Translations under genes and position numbers: made by a program
Notes under the pieces: model-generated
Told to the model about the DNA's origin: nothing
Database searches by the model: none
What the model saw: only the letters and a program-made list of their open reading frames with translations
Shown: positions 22,937 through 35,804 of the stretch, one piece after another
Numbering within the stretch: position 1 is the stretch's first letter
Layout of the letters: every line of letters starts with the position of its first letter
Assembly (NCBI GenBank): GCA_051294375.1
Contig: CM119263.1
Span: 9,036,278 to 9,100,277, forward strand
Direction of reading: 5' to 3'
DNA: 64,000 nucleotides
Source: Paraspadella gotoi
Lineage: Eukaryota; Chaetognatha

Positions 22937-25900
22937 TAGAATGGGGAGACAGAGTCAATGCCGAAGAGTCTAAAGCCTGGTCTGGAGGGAACAGGAGAAA
23001 GGAAAGAAAATGGAAAAAAAAGGAGAAAGAGAGAGAAGAAAAAAAAATAAATTAAAAAGACAGAAAAAAAATGTAACGTGATGAAATAAGCAAAGGGTAA
23101 AAAAACTGTTTAGAAATACCAGTAAACGGACCCACTCTTACAAAACGTTTCTCCCTTACTTACTTACTTACTTCCCACAAAAGTGCTTCAGCGAACTAAC
23201 CTCCCTTACCTCTATATCAAAAGGCTCCTCCCCCTCGCATAAGGCTCCCCTTTCACTCTATCTACATCCCCTCCCCCAGCCTCGCCCCCCCTCACGCCCA
23301 CGCCCCCGCCCCGACCCCCTAAGAATCGGCGAAGAGACGTCGCGTCGCTCCTCTCGCAGTCGACGATCAGAAGAGAAGTGATGAGGGACGAATTTAGCTT
23401 CGCCGCTCCGACTTTCCTCCGCTTAATGACCACTTTTAGCGTCTCGAGAAGCGGGGGGTGAGGAATAGGGTGAAGTGAAAGTTTGGAATCAAAAGTTTGC
23501 AGTTATATCTTGAAAACTATCATATTAGCGAATACTAATCTGAAGTTTTTTTTCTTTTTTTACAAATATAGTAGCCCAGTCAGCTTATTTTGTATATAGT
23601 ACTACCCTTATAAAATCAAAATTTAAAAATTATTTTTTTTTTATTCTCAGAACAGACTCAGATTGATAAAAGAAAACATAAATCTTTTTTAAAAAATATG
23701 TCATTAAGTAGGTTAAAATTATAAAGAACTATATTTATAAGCTGGAAATTGTAAATCGGCGTCTTAAATATAGTTTTTTACATTTTTGACCAACTTAATG
23801 ATAAAATTTTTAAAAAAGAATTATACTTTCTTATAACAACTTTTTGCAAGGTTTTTATGTTCATGTTTTATGTGCTAAATTTTAATTTTCTAAAATTTTA
23901 TCGTTTTCACATCACTCTAGTGAGGAAAGAGGTAGGAATGGGTGAGGGAAGGAACAGAGGGAAAGAAGTAGGAGGGAAGAGAGAAAGAGAGAAGAGAAGG
24001 AGGAAAGGGAGAGGAGTTGGAAAAGAGATGGACAAGATTGGGAGAAGAGAGGGAGAGTAGGGAGAGGAATGTGAAAGAACAAAAAAAAAAGCAGCAAAAA
24101 GTGAAAAAGTGAAAATGAGTAAAAAAAAAGATTGTGAGGGTATTAGGGAGAAGAGTGAGCGTTTAAATTGGTAAAGTTTAAAAATTATTAGACACAGATA
24201 TGAGAATAATGTTAAAAATTGAAGAGAAAGTGGTGCTTGGTTAAAAATAAGAGAAAATATTGAAAAAAAGATTTAAAAAAAATACAGTAATAAACAATAA
24301 CAATAATGATTGAGGAAAAATTAAAGTGGAAGGAAGTATAAAAAACAAGATAGAGTCACGGATTGAACCATAGTCACGTCCTTAGTTAATTTTTTTCGGA
24401 CTTTTTACTTTCAATGTGTTTAAACTTGCTTTTCGATTTTGCTCCGACTCATTCTCCTCATTATCTTCCTCCTCCTCCTCATATTCCTCTTTATCTTTGC
24501 TGCTGAAGAATAGATGAGCATACTGGCATGTGGAGGGCGAACAGACAGACAGACAGAAAGACGGACAGAGAGACAGACTTAAAACCTCGATATAGAATCA
24601 TGCCTGTGGCCGTGACTAAAAAGAGCGAGAAAAGTTGAGTGAGGAGAAAGGAGTGAATGGAAGAGAACGTACTAAAAGATGAGAGAAATAGAGAGAGCGA
24701 GAGAGAGACTCGCCAGAAGAAAATGGAAACGTTAAGCTCGACAGTGGAAGATGAATTGACCCAAGGAAGGAGGAGGGGGGACGGCGAGGGGAGAAGAAAT
24801 GGCGAAACAGAAAATATGGAGAGTTAGAGAGAGAGATAGAAGCGAAAACTGTAGATTAACTAAAGTAAAAAGATCCGTGCAGGAACTTTTGGGGTCTAGG
24901 GGGGGGGAGGTGAATAGGAGCGAACGGTATGATAAAGGGCGCAGAGAAATATGAAGATTCAGAGAGACCAAGGGGTTCGACGACAAGGACGGATTAGATG
25001 GAGGCCGCTGGTTTACAGGAGAGCGGATGAAAATGTCTGAGGGCAAATAAAGGATAAAATGGAAACCTTGCTAATGACGACGACGACGACGACGACGAGG
25101 GTAGCGTCCACAACAAAATCTCATTGGGTCAAGAATGAAAATCTATGCATTTTATTTATCTCATTTAATTAAAACTAGTCGTTTTTGGCTAATAAAATTT
25201 AGTACTGCTTTCTTTTTTAAAGAGTTTTTGGGACTAGAGTGAAAATACTAAAAAAAAGAAACGTAAAAACGTAAATGATTATTCTTATTTTTTTTACATA
25301 TAAAGTTTTTTGTGTGGGTTTTTAATTAATATGAAAAAAATTCTTAACAAAAAACTGCTCAACGATTTATTTTTAATATTAGATAAAATAAGCATTAGTA
25401 TAAAATCAAATAGAAAACATGATGTTTCAATTTATAAAAATCGTTTTTATTGTGTTTGTTTAAAAGGAGTTTATAAATATTCTTGGCCATGATTTTAATC
25501 AATTTATTTTTTACTCCAGTCATTAAGAAAGGAATGTCAGACAAAATACAACTGGGGAGTGGGGACCAATAGTAATAATGTTGTGAACGAATAAAACAAA
25601 TATTAGTGGTTTCTCGTAAAAAATATATAATCAGAATTTATGTCAAATTCTGTAAAATGGGTATAAAAACTAATGCACGAAGTGATATCGATATTTCTCG
25701 AATATTTTTAGTAATATTCTTTCGTCAACTTTTCGTTCTTTTTTCTTGAAACTCATGTTTTTGCTTTTATCTCTAATGCATGGTAAAAGGTTCGTTATCA
25801 ATTTTTCCCCTTTCTTTTCTTTAACTTGCCAATTAGCTTTTATTGTCATCCAAAAATAAATGGGTCAGCAGAGTTTCTGAGGTAGTTCTTTTTCCGCAAA

Positions 25901-25998
25901 AACTCATTTCTAGTTTTTAATTTCTAAATTTTTATTTCTTTATTTAATTTTTTTTTTTACTTTTTTTTTTCGTTTTGAAATGAAAGGAACCACGAAAA
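22937..25998. other. Non-coding region before the secreted-protein gene
   Basis: It contains a (CTTA)n tract (23155-23177), a C-rich patch (23257-23320), A/T-rich sequence (23500-23910), GA-rich sequence (23920-24070), an ACAG-type repeat near 24540-24575, a GAC tract (25076-25098) and a T-rich stretch just before the start codon at 25999. No recognisable gene is seen. Confidence 0.55.
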
Positions 25999-28148
25999 AT
26001 GAAGTTTTTAATTTGGTTTTTGTTGTTGGCACTCTCAAACTTCGTCCTTGGAGGTAAGATTAGATGATATATGATTGACCAACCAAGTCTCTAACCTATT
26101 TTTGATTTCATATTATTATTATACTGTATTACACAGTATTACAGTATTACACAGTAATACAGTATTATTATTATTATTATTATTATTATACTATTATTTT
26201 TTTCTTCTTAGGAAAATGGAAGAACGAAACTTTGAAGACGGGGATGAGTAAGAGGGGGAATTATTGTCCTGTAAATCCACGAGGTGAGGACTAAGGAGTA
26301 AACCAAGGAAATAGTGTTAAACGAATGACAAGGGTCACAAATTTGTGAAGAATTATTATAACAGACAAAATGAACATCAGTTATAGTGCTTGGTCAAGAA
26401 CTGCATTTCATACTGTATCCTGTCACTACAGACTGCTACACTAACTTATGGGTTAATTCACTATTAAGATATTAATAAATATTCTAGGCCACCTCCGAAC
26501 CCGAACCCGAACCAAATATTCACCTTAATTCGGAATTCCCTTTAGGAAAATTGTACTTACTCTCCAACACGGAGGAAACAGCGCTCGGTAGACCAACACT
26601 GGTTATTAACAATATTAATTCACATTATGAGTTTAAGAGTCCTGAAAGTCAAAAGTTAGATTATTAGTACATCTTTTTGAATTAATCAATAAATTTATGA
26701 AATAATTTGCAAATAATTATTGTCAAAAGTTTTTATTTTGAAAGTTTTAGTTCTAAAAATTTAATTTTGAAAAAAATATTTTTAAAACTTAATTTTAAAA
26801 CCAATATATAGAATTTTTAAAAGTTTTAATTTTAAAAATTATGCTGAAAAATGTAATTTAAAAAGTTTTAATTTTAAAAACAAATTAATAAAATTTGTCT
26901 ATACAACCTACGATTATCCCTATCTTTATACTACATTACAAAGAGTAGTGATGGTAAAAATAAAAATACAATAAAAATAAAATAAACATAAATATGTTAT
27001 TGGTCAACATTAATATATATATTTAGAAAAAGAAATTCAGCCACCGCCATGGCATTCTGTAAAACTGCATAACTTTTTCCCTTAGATGTGTAACTGCTAT
27101 CCACAGCATCTCTCACCAAGAGTATTTGGAGGTCTCGTTGCGATGGTGGATCGAGAAAGCGGAATTCACTTGTACAACGAGATCCTTAGTGAGATATATA
27201 TACACGTATATATAAATATATGTATATACATACATTGTATATAACACAAGTTTATTGTCTGATTTTCTCAATCAGCTGCCAGCGCAAAGTTTAACTCGGG
27301 AAAATCTCCAAACATGCCAGGGGCTTATATCGACTACCAAGCTTTCGATAAATGGAAACCCACATTCGCTCAAGGAGGCAAGGTCAGTCGCTATTTCAAT
27401 TTATCAAACTGCACATATACGTATATTCAAATGATAAATTCATTCATCTTGAGTTTTCATTGTCTGTGGCCAGCCAATTAAGTTTTTATAATTTGTGCCA
27501 TTCGGTTTGTGAATCCTCACTGAATCTCTCTTAGGTTCGCTTCGTGTTTTGGAAAAAGATTGGCTCGAGTTACAAAGCGGTCGTCGACATTATCTTCAAT
27601 GGAAAGGGCAGCGACAGTGTCAACTGGTTCGCCAGAAATAGGGTGTTGGAGATAGTCGCAGGACCTGATGTCGCTTATTCCCGCCCGAGATTTTTCAATT
27701 TCTGGAGCATGAGAGGATTCATAGGGTAGTATGGCGTGAGATTCACCCTTTATCGATTATTTTGCCAATCTCCTATTCACCGTTGTCCTCTTCCTGGCAG
27801 ACGCGATTTTCAGCGAAACTTTCTCGTCAACCACTGGTCCGCAAATTGCGATACAACGAACGGAATGATCTTTACCTTAGAATTGTAACGAATTCGCCCA
27901 AAAGACTGATTTGAGACTTAGCCAAATCGAAAAATCTAGACTATTGAGTTTTTAGTTAAAGTTCGTAAATTTTCTGTTATCTCTTCAGACCCGACCCTTG
28001 TGGAAATTGGCTCGGTCACACCGCAAGACAGGCAGGAAGGGGTTACCCACGTTTTGGCTATTCGACCACTGGCTTTATATGCGTATGGGGCCACAAGGAT
28101 TGCTGGGACGAAGCTGACAAACTCGCTATATATACCATGATGTCATGA
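25999..28148 (+). CDS. Secreted protein resembling the skeletal organic matrix protein 5-like family
   Basis: This spliced gene encodes about 245-252 residues. Exons I can frame: 25999-26053 (ATG; signal peptide MKFLIWFLLLALSNFVLG; donor GTAAGA), 26212-26270 or -26283, 27086- or 27107-27188, 27276-27382, 27535-27725, 27801-27884 and 27989-28148 (TGA). All acceptors are pyrimidine-rich AG. Phases agree end to end if exon 2 stops at 26270 (donor GTAAAT); a stronger donor at 26284 would need another exon before 27086. The core pattern VxFVFWK..., IIFNGKGSDSVNWF, RDFQRNFLVNHWSANC, a Cys-Trp segment and the ending DEADKLAIYTMMS matches, from memory, uncharacterised skeletal organic matrix protein 5-like proteins of cnidarians, molluscs and lancelets (FNG-GS-x-NWF...RRFF...GGCP...EADVxAI). 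The name records detection in coral skeleton; biochemical function is unknown. Secretion is inferred from the signal peptide. No TATA box or poly(A) signal was identified with confidence. Confidence 0.7.
26114..26198. repeat. ATT/TTA-rich intronic repeat
   Basis: It lies in the first intron of the secreted-protein gene. It combines repeated ACTGTATTAC/ACAGTATTAC words with a (TTA)n run ending just before the acceptor at 26211. The intron between 26660 and 26890 also holds imperfect repeats of AAAGTTTTAATTTTAAAAA. Confidence 0.85.
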
Positions 28149-28789
28149 TATCGAAGGAGATGACATGGAGACAACACGACTTCGATTCTGTTCTATGATG
28201 AAATTATTTTCTAAACTCGAGCTACGCTTTTAGTATTAATCTCTTAATGAATAATACACATCTTTTTATACAATTGAAACAGAAAATATTATATCACTTC
28301 ATTGATAAGGGTAAGATAAGTGTAGATTCCTACTGACCATTGCCAAGACAGATAAACATATACGAACGCTTTCGGTTTTACCATGATCGCTTTCCCCAAA
28401 GACACCGCATAAATATTTTTATTTCATCTTTTTGACTAATCTGGCCAAGTGGTCATTAGCCAAGCGAGAAGAATCACTCTTCTCTGGATTTACTTTGGAA
28501 AGGCGTCGGGTATCCGTTTTATTTTAACTTGTTAAAATTTGTTTGACATCCTCGAATTTTAGATTTAATCCCAATACTCATATGACACTCATTTAAAACT
28601 CTATCCTTCAGTTTTCCTAAACTCACCTCTCAGTTCTTTCCTCACCTCTTTCCTCACCTCCGCCTCGTCTTCGCCTCTCGCGGTCGCCCCGTCCTCGCGG
28701 TCCAGGGTCATTTTCGGGTCATCAGATCTCGACGTTCGACCGCGTGACCCCCCCCCCCCCCAGAATCTCGACCGGCGGATGCGGGAGAC

Positions 28790-28795
<6 letters not shown>

Positions 28796-28884
<89 letters not shown>

Positions 28885-28889
28885 AGAGC
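28796..28889. repeat. (GA)n microsatellite
   Basis: A GA tract of more than 80 bases with one phase shift near its end. Confidence 0.97.
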
Positions 28890-30542
28890 AAAACGGTTGG
28901 AAGTCGTCTTGACGCGAGGTGAGTTTCGAGAACGGAATTAATTTCTATCCTTACCGACGGCCTCACCCTAAGCCGGATTTTTTTCCCCGTCGTCGTCGTC
29001 GTCGTCGTCGTCGTCTCCGTCGCGCCAGGGATCAAAATTCAGACTCGATTCAGAAATTCGCGTCGGGATTCGAAAAAAAAGGAACAAATTCTCCTTTGTT
29101 TTCTCTTTCGTTTTTCTCTCCGCGGGGTAAGGGATTGATGGGGAGAAAGGAAAGGTCTCGGAAGGTGGGTGGCGGAGAGAAGAGAAGGATGACGGGTGGC
29201 TGGGGTAAGTTTGACAAATGGTTCGGAAGGGAGGGCAAAAAAAACGGAATTATTCAGAGTAAGGCGGAAAGAAGTAAGTTTCAAAGAATCGAGACAAAGT
29301 TGATCCATTAAAGGAAGGTAATGTGCCGCGGAAAGCTGCGCATTCGAAAAGGGCGAGTCCCATGAGTGTGAGTGAGAGAGAGTCAAGAACCGCGAAGGAA
29401 AGTGCGTTGAGCCGAAGATACGAATTAGCGGCTCATTCCGTTTTTTTTGGAGAGAGAGTGAGAAAGAGTGAGTTTGGGTGAGGGAAGAAAGGGAAGAGCA
29501 GAAGATGTTTCGGTCGATTCGACCGAGGAACGAAAAAAGGGCGGGGGTCGAAAAAAAGAGTGGGCGGAGGTGAGGTTGTGGTAAGTTGCGTGGGATCGAG
29601 GGCGAAAGGAAGAGGAAGAACGAAGTCAGTTAATTCTTACAAAATGGTCTCGCGATCTTTTCGCTTTACTTAGCTCTTTTATCTTTACCCGTGACTTTTT
29701 GGGCCTTATCTTCCATCAAATCTTGACTGATCTTTGTCGACGTGACGACTATTCGAAATTGCTTATCTCCACTCCACACTCGTCACTACTATCTGCAATT
29801 ACAGTAGTAAACTAGTAATTATTACTCTCATCACGTCGTTAACTATTCCACTAAACTCCCCGACTCCACCTCTCCGACTCCACCTCTCCTTACCTTTCAA
29901 CTCCTCACCCAAACTTACCCAACTCACGCTCCGGATCGTTTTTTTCCCTTCCTCTTCGCTCCTCATCTTAATGGGTCGAGAAAATCGAGGTTCGACCGAA
30001 ACGGATTCCCTCGCTCCACTTCCTCTGTTTTTCTTTCCCTTCTTCTCGCCTCTTTATAATTGAGAAAAATAATTACCCTTCACTCTCTTTTTTATTTCCG
30101 TTTTATCCTCCTCTTTTTATTTCTTTTCCTTATTCATTTATCCTTCTTTTCTTTAAATTTCTCCTAATTTCCTATTTTCCTTTTTTTTTTTCGATTATTC
30201 CTTCTCTTCCTCTTAGTTTTATCAACTTCATATTCTATAATTTCTCGCTTTTCTATTAATAATGATTTTCTTAATTTTTTCCTTTCTACATCTAACTATT
30301 CTCTATCCGCATTGCTTTATTTCCTACTATTTCTGTTTTGTATCTCTTTTTTTCTTCTGCTCATAAACTTTTATTTTTCTCTCTTCTGTTCATAAACTTT
30401 TCTTTTTCTCTCTCCCTTTCATCTTCCCATCTCTTCCACTCCTTTCAAGCGTCAGTATTAAATGTAATGAAAAACCTGAGAAATTCTGAGCTTTCGGAAC
30501 CTTTTCCTCTGCAAACAGATCTAGTCTGAGCCCGAGAGGCGT

Positions 30543-30586
<44 letters not shown>

Positions 30587-31364
30587 ATCCGAAACCACAA
30601 AACGACTCGCAGATAAAAACTTTCGCTGCAAAATCTCTCGAGAGTCTGACACAAGCATTTTTTTAAAGAGGACGCCTTTCCTGGAGGAGACGCTTCGTTT
30701 TACGCTTTTCTGCGGAGAAGACGACAGAGAGAGNNNNNNNNNNAGAGAGAGAGATAAACAGCGCTATTATAAAATTTAACGCTTCTACACAAGTTTCTTA
30801 CCAGTTTTCCCATCTTTTCCTCGTTTCTTTTCAGAATCACAAACTAAGTCTCGCTCACTCACTATGTATATGATAATACTTTTTCGCCCCGGTCCCCAGC
30901 AGCGGTTAGGGGAAAACAGTTTTAAAAGAACCTTAGTCTACTCGTGATTTTTCTTGTCTCTTCCTTCGCTTTTCTCATTTCCCGACGCGAATTTCTGCGC
31001 GGGAAAAAAACCCATCGCCGAGGGAAATTCCCCGTTCGGTGGAAAACAACAACAACAACGACGACGATTAGGAAAAATCCCGCGCGAAAATGGAGCTGAA
31101 ATTTATCTTGATAATTTAAAAGTGTCTTCGTGAGGAAATGAGGAAAGTAAAAGTGTAAAAAGAAATAAAAAAGTTCAAATTGGACGAAAAAGATGAAAAT
31201 GAAAAAAATGAAAAGCGACTCAAGGATTTGTTTTCAGAGTAAATCCCACAGCGTGTAGTTGAGGGGGAATATTTTTTCTTTATTTCTTCGCTTTGGAAAA
31301 AAAAAATCAGAGGGGGCAAATGATCCTTTTTTTAAATTTTGAAAAATAAATCTTTCTCTTAATC

Positions 31365-31430
31365 TCTCTTTCTCTCTCTCTCTCTCTCTCTGCCTCCATC
31401 ACTCTCTTCTCTCTCTGCCTCAATCTTTCT

Positions 31431-31489
<59 letters not shown>

Positions 31490-31520
31490 CTCTCTGCCTC
31501 TATCTCTCTCTCTCTTTTCC
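31365..31520. repeat. Compound (CT)n microsatellite
   Basis: CT runs separated by GCCTC and TTTT interruptions; the longest pure run is near 31438-31485. Confidence 0.95.
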
Positions 31521-31900
31521 TTTTTTTTCTGATGTTTTTTGTTGTATATACAAATGAACGATAGTGCAACGCTAAATGTTTTTTAAGCAAGAAAGTACAA
31601 TTTTGATAAAATTGGGGGGAAAGAAAGAGATAGTTGAAAGTTAATAGTTGCAGAGAAAGAATTCGATAGCCCGACAAGGATAAATGATATTGAAATCATG
31701 CTGAGTCCGACAACCAGAATTAAATCGAGAAAAATCCAAAAAAGGTAAAAACTTGAAATCATCTCGGAGGGTAAGGAGCGAAAAGCAAAACAGCAGGAAG
31801 GGTGAGGGCTTAAGAGTGAATACCGAGTCGACGGGGAGTCTTAATCGGGGGTGGGGGTCGATATTGGAATCTCTCCACTTTTCACGAAAAAGGTATAAGA

Positions 31901-31957
<57 letters not shown>

Positions 31958-32519
31958 TAACAATCAGTGACGTCACAAAGTCTGAGGATGAAAGATAAAC
32001 CGCACCTGAAACAACTACTTTTACCGCCGCTCATATAAAGAACGTAATAATTTATGACGCAATATTCTCTCGAGTGCTTGATTTTAGACGCGAGATATAT
32101 TCGCGTCGCGTCGAGATAAAAAAAAAAGAGAAAAGGAAAAGGATATTTGAAAGTATAATTTTTTTGGAGGGAAAATGCGACTCCCGCCATTCTTTTCGAG
32201 CCTTTCTACAAGAAATGTCGTAAAAATTTTAAAGCTTAAAAAAGAAGGAAAAGTAGGACAAGTGCAACATATATAGTCATAAAATGAGATTACTTTATTC
32301 TTTTATATCGAAGCAAGTTTTTTTAACTTTTTATACAACTCGAAAAATTGCAAAGCTTATCGAAATACAAACTACTTTGCTAACCGCCTTACCTGGCACA
32401 AAATTAAATATTATAAACTAAAGAAATAGCGGAACCTCAGAGGAATTTCCTTAAAAGGAGTTTCCGGCTAAAGCGATACTTCCGAGCGTGGAACGGAAAA
32501 AGCCGTGTGGGGGTAAGTC

Positions 32520-32576
<57 letters not shown>

Positions 32577-33662
32577 TTGTGGAAAGGTAGAAGTAAATCC
32601 GTCTGGTCTGGAGAGTCGGGTAAGTCATCTTCGATTTTATGACTCCGTTGTCGGGCGAACGAGTTTTCAATTCGTTTGTCTGGGTCGTCTTCGTTATCGT
32701 CGTCTGCGTCCCTGTCTAAATCGTCCCTCAGCCTTCGTTGAAGTTGATTTACTTTAACTTTATTGGCAATATTTTCTAAAAGTCCCCAATTTTAGCCAAA
32801 ATTCAGAATTAAATTAGTTTTAAGATTTAGAATTAAGTTAGGAGTTAGGGATAGGGATCGGGGTAGTGATTAGTGTTATGTAAATTTGTTAAGGATCTCG
32901 TTAGAGATTTTGATTGCTAAAAATATTGCCAATGTATTTTTATTTTCTTTAAATTTATACGTAATGATGAATTATATTGTTTTACGTCCAACAATATATT
33001 TCCAAAGACAATTTCTTCCCTCTCCTGTTTCGAAAACGTTGCCATGTCGTGCAACTCTCCAAAACCTGCTCGGCATGCCCGACGCCACGCTAGGCCATCG
33101 GCGCACCCTCAAGCGGCTCGTCGAGGCGCGAATGATAGTCGCGAATTTAATCATTTCGACTTCTTCCATTTTTCGGCCTCGTAACTCATCTCGTCCCCAA
33201 TTTCGATTCACGGGACAACGACAAAGATGACGTCGACGAAGATGACGACGACGAAGATGACGACGACAACAAATGATGAATGATAAAGACGACGTCAGAT
33301 GACAAAGTGATTTTAAAGGTAAACCGCAACGTTTATCTTGTGTAATGCGGAAGACTCTTGTGCGGGAGTTGGGAAGCAAAATTTGTTGTTCGTTTTAGAA
33401 ATTTCTAGGCTAAAATACTTTTTACATCCCTCTTTTCATTTCTATAGATCAACAATGACAACGAATAACGATAATTAATAATGACGACGACGACAATGAA
33501 AGAGACGAGCGACCGACCGTCACGAAAACGTCCGAGTAGAAAAACCGAGAGACTCCGAGAGAGAAAAATGACGAAAAGCGAATATCGACTCGCGAAGGCG
33601 GAAGAAATTTTCACGGGTGAGCGAATCGAGAAACGCGAAACAAAGAATCGAAAATAGGAAAA

Positions 33663-33757
33663 GGGGGGTGGAAGGGGGGAGGAAATTGGGGGTATTGAGG
33701 GGGGGGGGAAGAAATGCGGTTTGCGGTGGCTTAGGAAAGGGGGGTGGGGGTAAGGGG
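33663..33757 (+). other. G-rich tract with G-quadruplex potential
   Basis: The plus strand carries many G5-G9 runs separated by one to seven bases, then further G4-G6 runs near 33738-33757. This meets the usual four-run, short-loop pattern for G-quadruplexes. Minus-strand frames across it are proline-rich artefacts. Confidence 0.6.
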
Positions 33758-33852
33758 CGTTTAAATTGATCGAGCCAACGTTTATCATTTACGGGATTTC
33801 GGTTCGCGACTCAATTTAATTCGGGAGGGAAAAAGAGAGAGGAGAGGGAAGA

Positions 33853-33912
<60 letters not shown>

Positions 33913-33970
33913 AGGGAAGCGAGAAATCGAGAAGCTAAAGCGATTGGGAAAAGGAATAGGTAAGTTGATT

Positions 33971-35471
33971 CCGCGAACGCCTGCGGTAAGGCAGAGTTGG
34001 TCGGAAAGGTAAGGCGGGTCACGTTCGAAGAAACGCGCGTGATATCGAAAGACTCAAAAAGCTCACATTTCGTTTCAGGTGAACNNNNNNNNNNNNNNNN
34101 NNNNNNNNNNNNNNNNNNNNNNNNNNNNNNNNNNNNNNNNNNNNNNNNNNNNNNNNNNNNNNNNNNNNNNNNNNNNNNNNNNNNNNNNNNNNNNNNNNNN
34201 NNNNNNNNNNNNNNNNNNNNNNNNNNNNNNNNNNNNNNNNNNNNNNNNNNNNNNNNNNNNNNNNNNNNNNNNNNNNNNNNNNNNNNNNNNNNNNNNNNNN
34301 NNNNNNNNNNNNNNNNNNNNNNNNNNNNNNNNNNNNNNNNNNNNNNNNNNNNNNNNNNNNNNNNNNNNNNNNNNNNNNNNNNNNNNNNNNNNNNNNNNNN
34401 NNNNNNNNNNNNNNNNNNNNNNNNNNNNNNNNNNNNNNNNNNNNNNNNNNNNNNNNNNNNNNNNNNNNNNNNNNNNNNNNNNNNNNNNNNNNNNNNNNNN
34501 NNNNNNNNNNNNNNNNNNNNNNNNNNNNNNNNNNNNNNNNNNNNNNNNNNNNNNNNNNNNNNNNNNNNNNNNNNNNNNNNNNNNNNNNNNNNNNNNNNNN
34601 NNNNNNNNNNNNNNNNNNNNNNNNNNNNNNNNNNNNNNNNNNNNNNNNNNNNNNNNNNNNNNNNNNNNNNNNNNNNNNNNNNNNNNNNNNNNNNNNNNNN
34701 NNNNNNNNNNNNNNNNNNNNNNNNNNNNNNNNNNNNNNNNNNNNNNNNNNNNNNNNNNNNNNNNNNNNNNNNNNNNNNNNNNNNNNNNNNNNNNNNNNNN
34801 NNNNNNNNNNNNNNNNNNNNNNNNNNNNNNNNNNNNNNNNNNNNNNNNNNNNNNNNNNNNNNNNNNNNNNNNNNNNNNNNNNNNNNNNNNNNNNNNNNNN
34901 NNNNNNTTTAGAATTTTTGTATGTAACTTTCACTACGCCTTACTGGGTAGTGGATACTGTGTACTGCGTACTGGGTAGTATTGAAATTAATGAAACATTC
35001 AATGTGGGATTCAGTGCAGTATTTTTTCTAACCATGCATTCCAATTATTTTGTTCCTTCGTTTTTCAATATTTCGATATTTTTCATTTGTAGAATTCAAA
35101 ATGTTGTTGCGATAGAATTCTACTTTCTACGAGAACATTAATTTCCATTTACGGACTAAATTATCAACGAATCTACTGGTATTTTTGGATTTTACGATCG
35201 AGTACAAACAGTAAAAGAATTGCCTCGTGATTTCCGCCTTGATCTAAACGTGTTTCAGCGTAATCTTCACACGAATAGCGTGACTCAGTAGTTGGAGAAC
35301 GAATACAACGGCGACGACGACGACGACGACGATAACGATGAATACGATGACGACGACGATGAAGACGATGACGAAGACGTGACAAATTCCAAGTTCGACT
35401 TATTATCTCTCTCCTTCAATGTTTTTCAGGTGTTTTTAATCCCGCGAATTATTTTCGCTTCACAAAATTCA

Positions 35472-35517
<46 letters not shown>

Positions 35518-35804
35518 GAGATTAATTTTTCTTTCTCCGTTTTCTCCTTTCTTTTCCCCCCAATTAATTTTAGGAACTGGAAACGAGGCAGAGAGGGAAA
35601 AAAAAATAGGGGGAGACTGAGAGAAAAACTGGAAATAAAAATTGTTCCGAAGTGGAATCGATCCGAGACCGAAAACGGGGTGGAATTAAAAATTAGCCAA
35701 GTCAGGCGAAATGATGACCGCGGGCGCGATGGTGGGGAATTACGATCGGGGGGCTTTTTTACGGTCCGACGGGTTTTACGTCCCTTTTATTCGCTTTAAA
35801 GATT
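33971..35804. other. Non-coding stretch around an 822-base gap
   Basis: N run at 34085-34906. On the right are repeats of TACTGGGTA/TACTGTGTA type (34930-34980), a GAC tract (35312-35375) and a GA tract (35475-35514). Nothing is identifiable as a gene. Confidence 0.5.

Larger units (their letters stand above)
28149..33970. other. Long non-coding region rich in microsatellites
   Basis: No gene is supported. Contents are the 3' flank of the secreted-protein gene, a C13 run (28749-28761), long GA/CT tracts (28796-28889, 30548-30582, 31365-31520, 31911-31951, 32522-32573, 33859-33892), GAC tracts (28990-29015, 33230-33300) and a 10-N gap (30734-30743). A donor-like GCGAG|GTGAGT at about 28919 follows the GA tract and might end a 5' UTR exon. 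Frames at 28919-29311, 32886-33230 and 32972-33379 show no domain. Confidence 0.55.

Noticed and set aside
25310-25492. 60-codon plus-strand frame upstream of the secreted-protein gene
   Set aside because: The composition (Lys, Ile, Asn, Leu) is what A/T-rich non-coding DNA gives, and the frame does not start with ATG.
26489-26667. Possible extra exon of the secreted-protein gene after acceptor TTTAG at about 26543
   Set aside because: It is open for about 40 codons, but its only donors are weak or give the wrong phase for the exon at 27086/27107. It is noted as unresolved in the gene entry rather than called.
32886-33379. Overlapping 114- and 135-codon frames on opposite strands
   Set aside because: Neither has a recognisable motif. 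The minus frame contains Arg-His repeats from a GAC tract, and there are no consistent splice signals.
33997-34933. Long frames on both strands across 34085-34906
   Set aside because: They consist of N and carry no sequence information. The same applies to frames spanning 8232-8983, 9857-10264 and 7304-7662.
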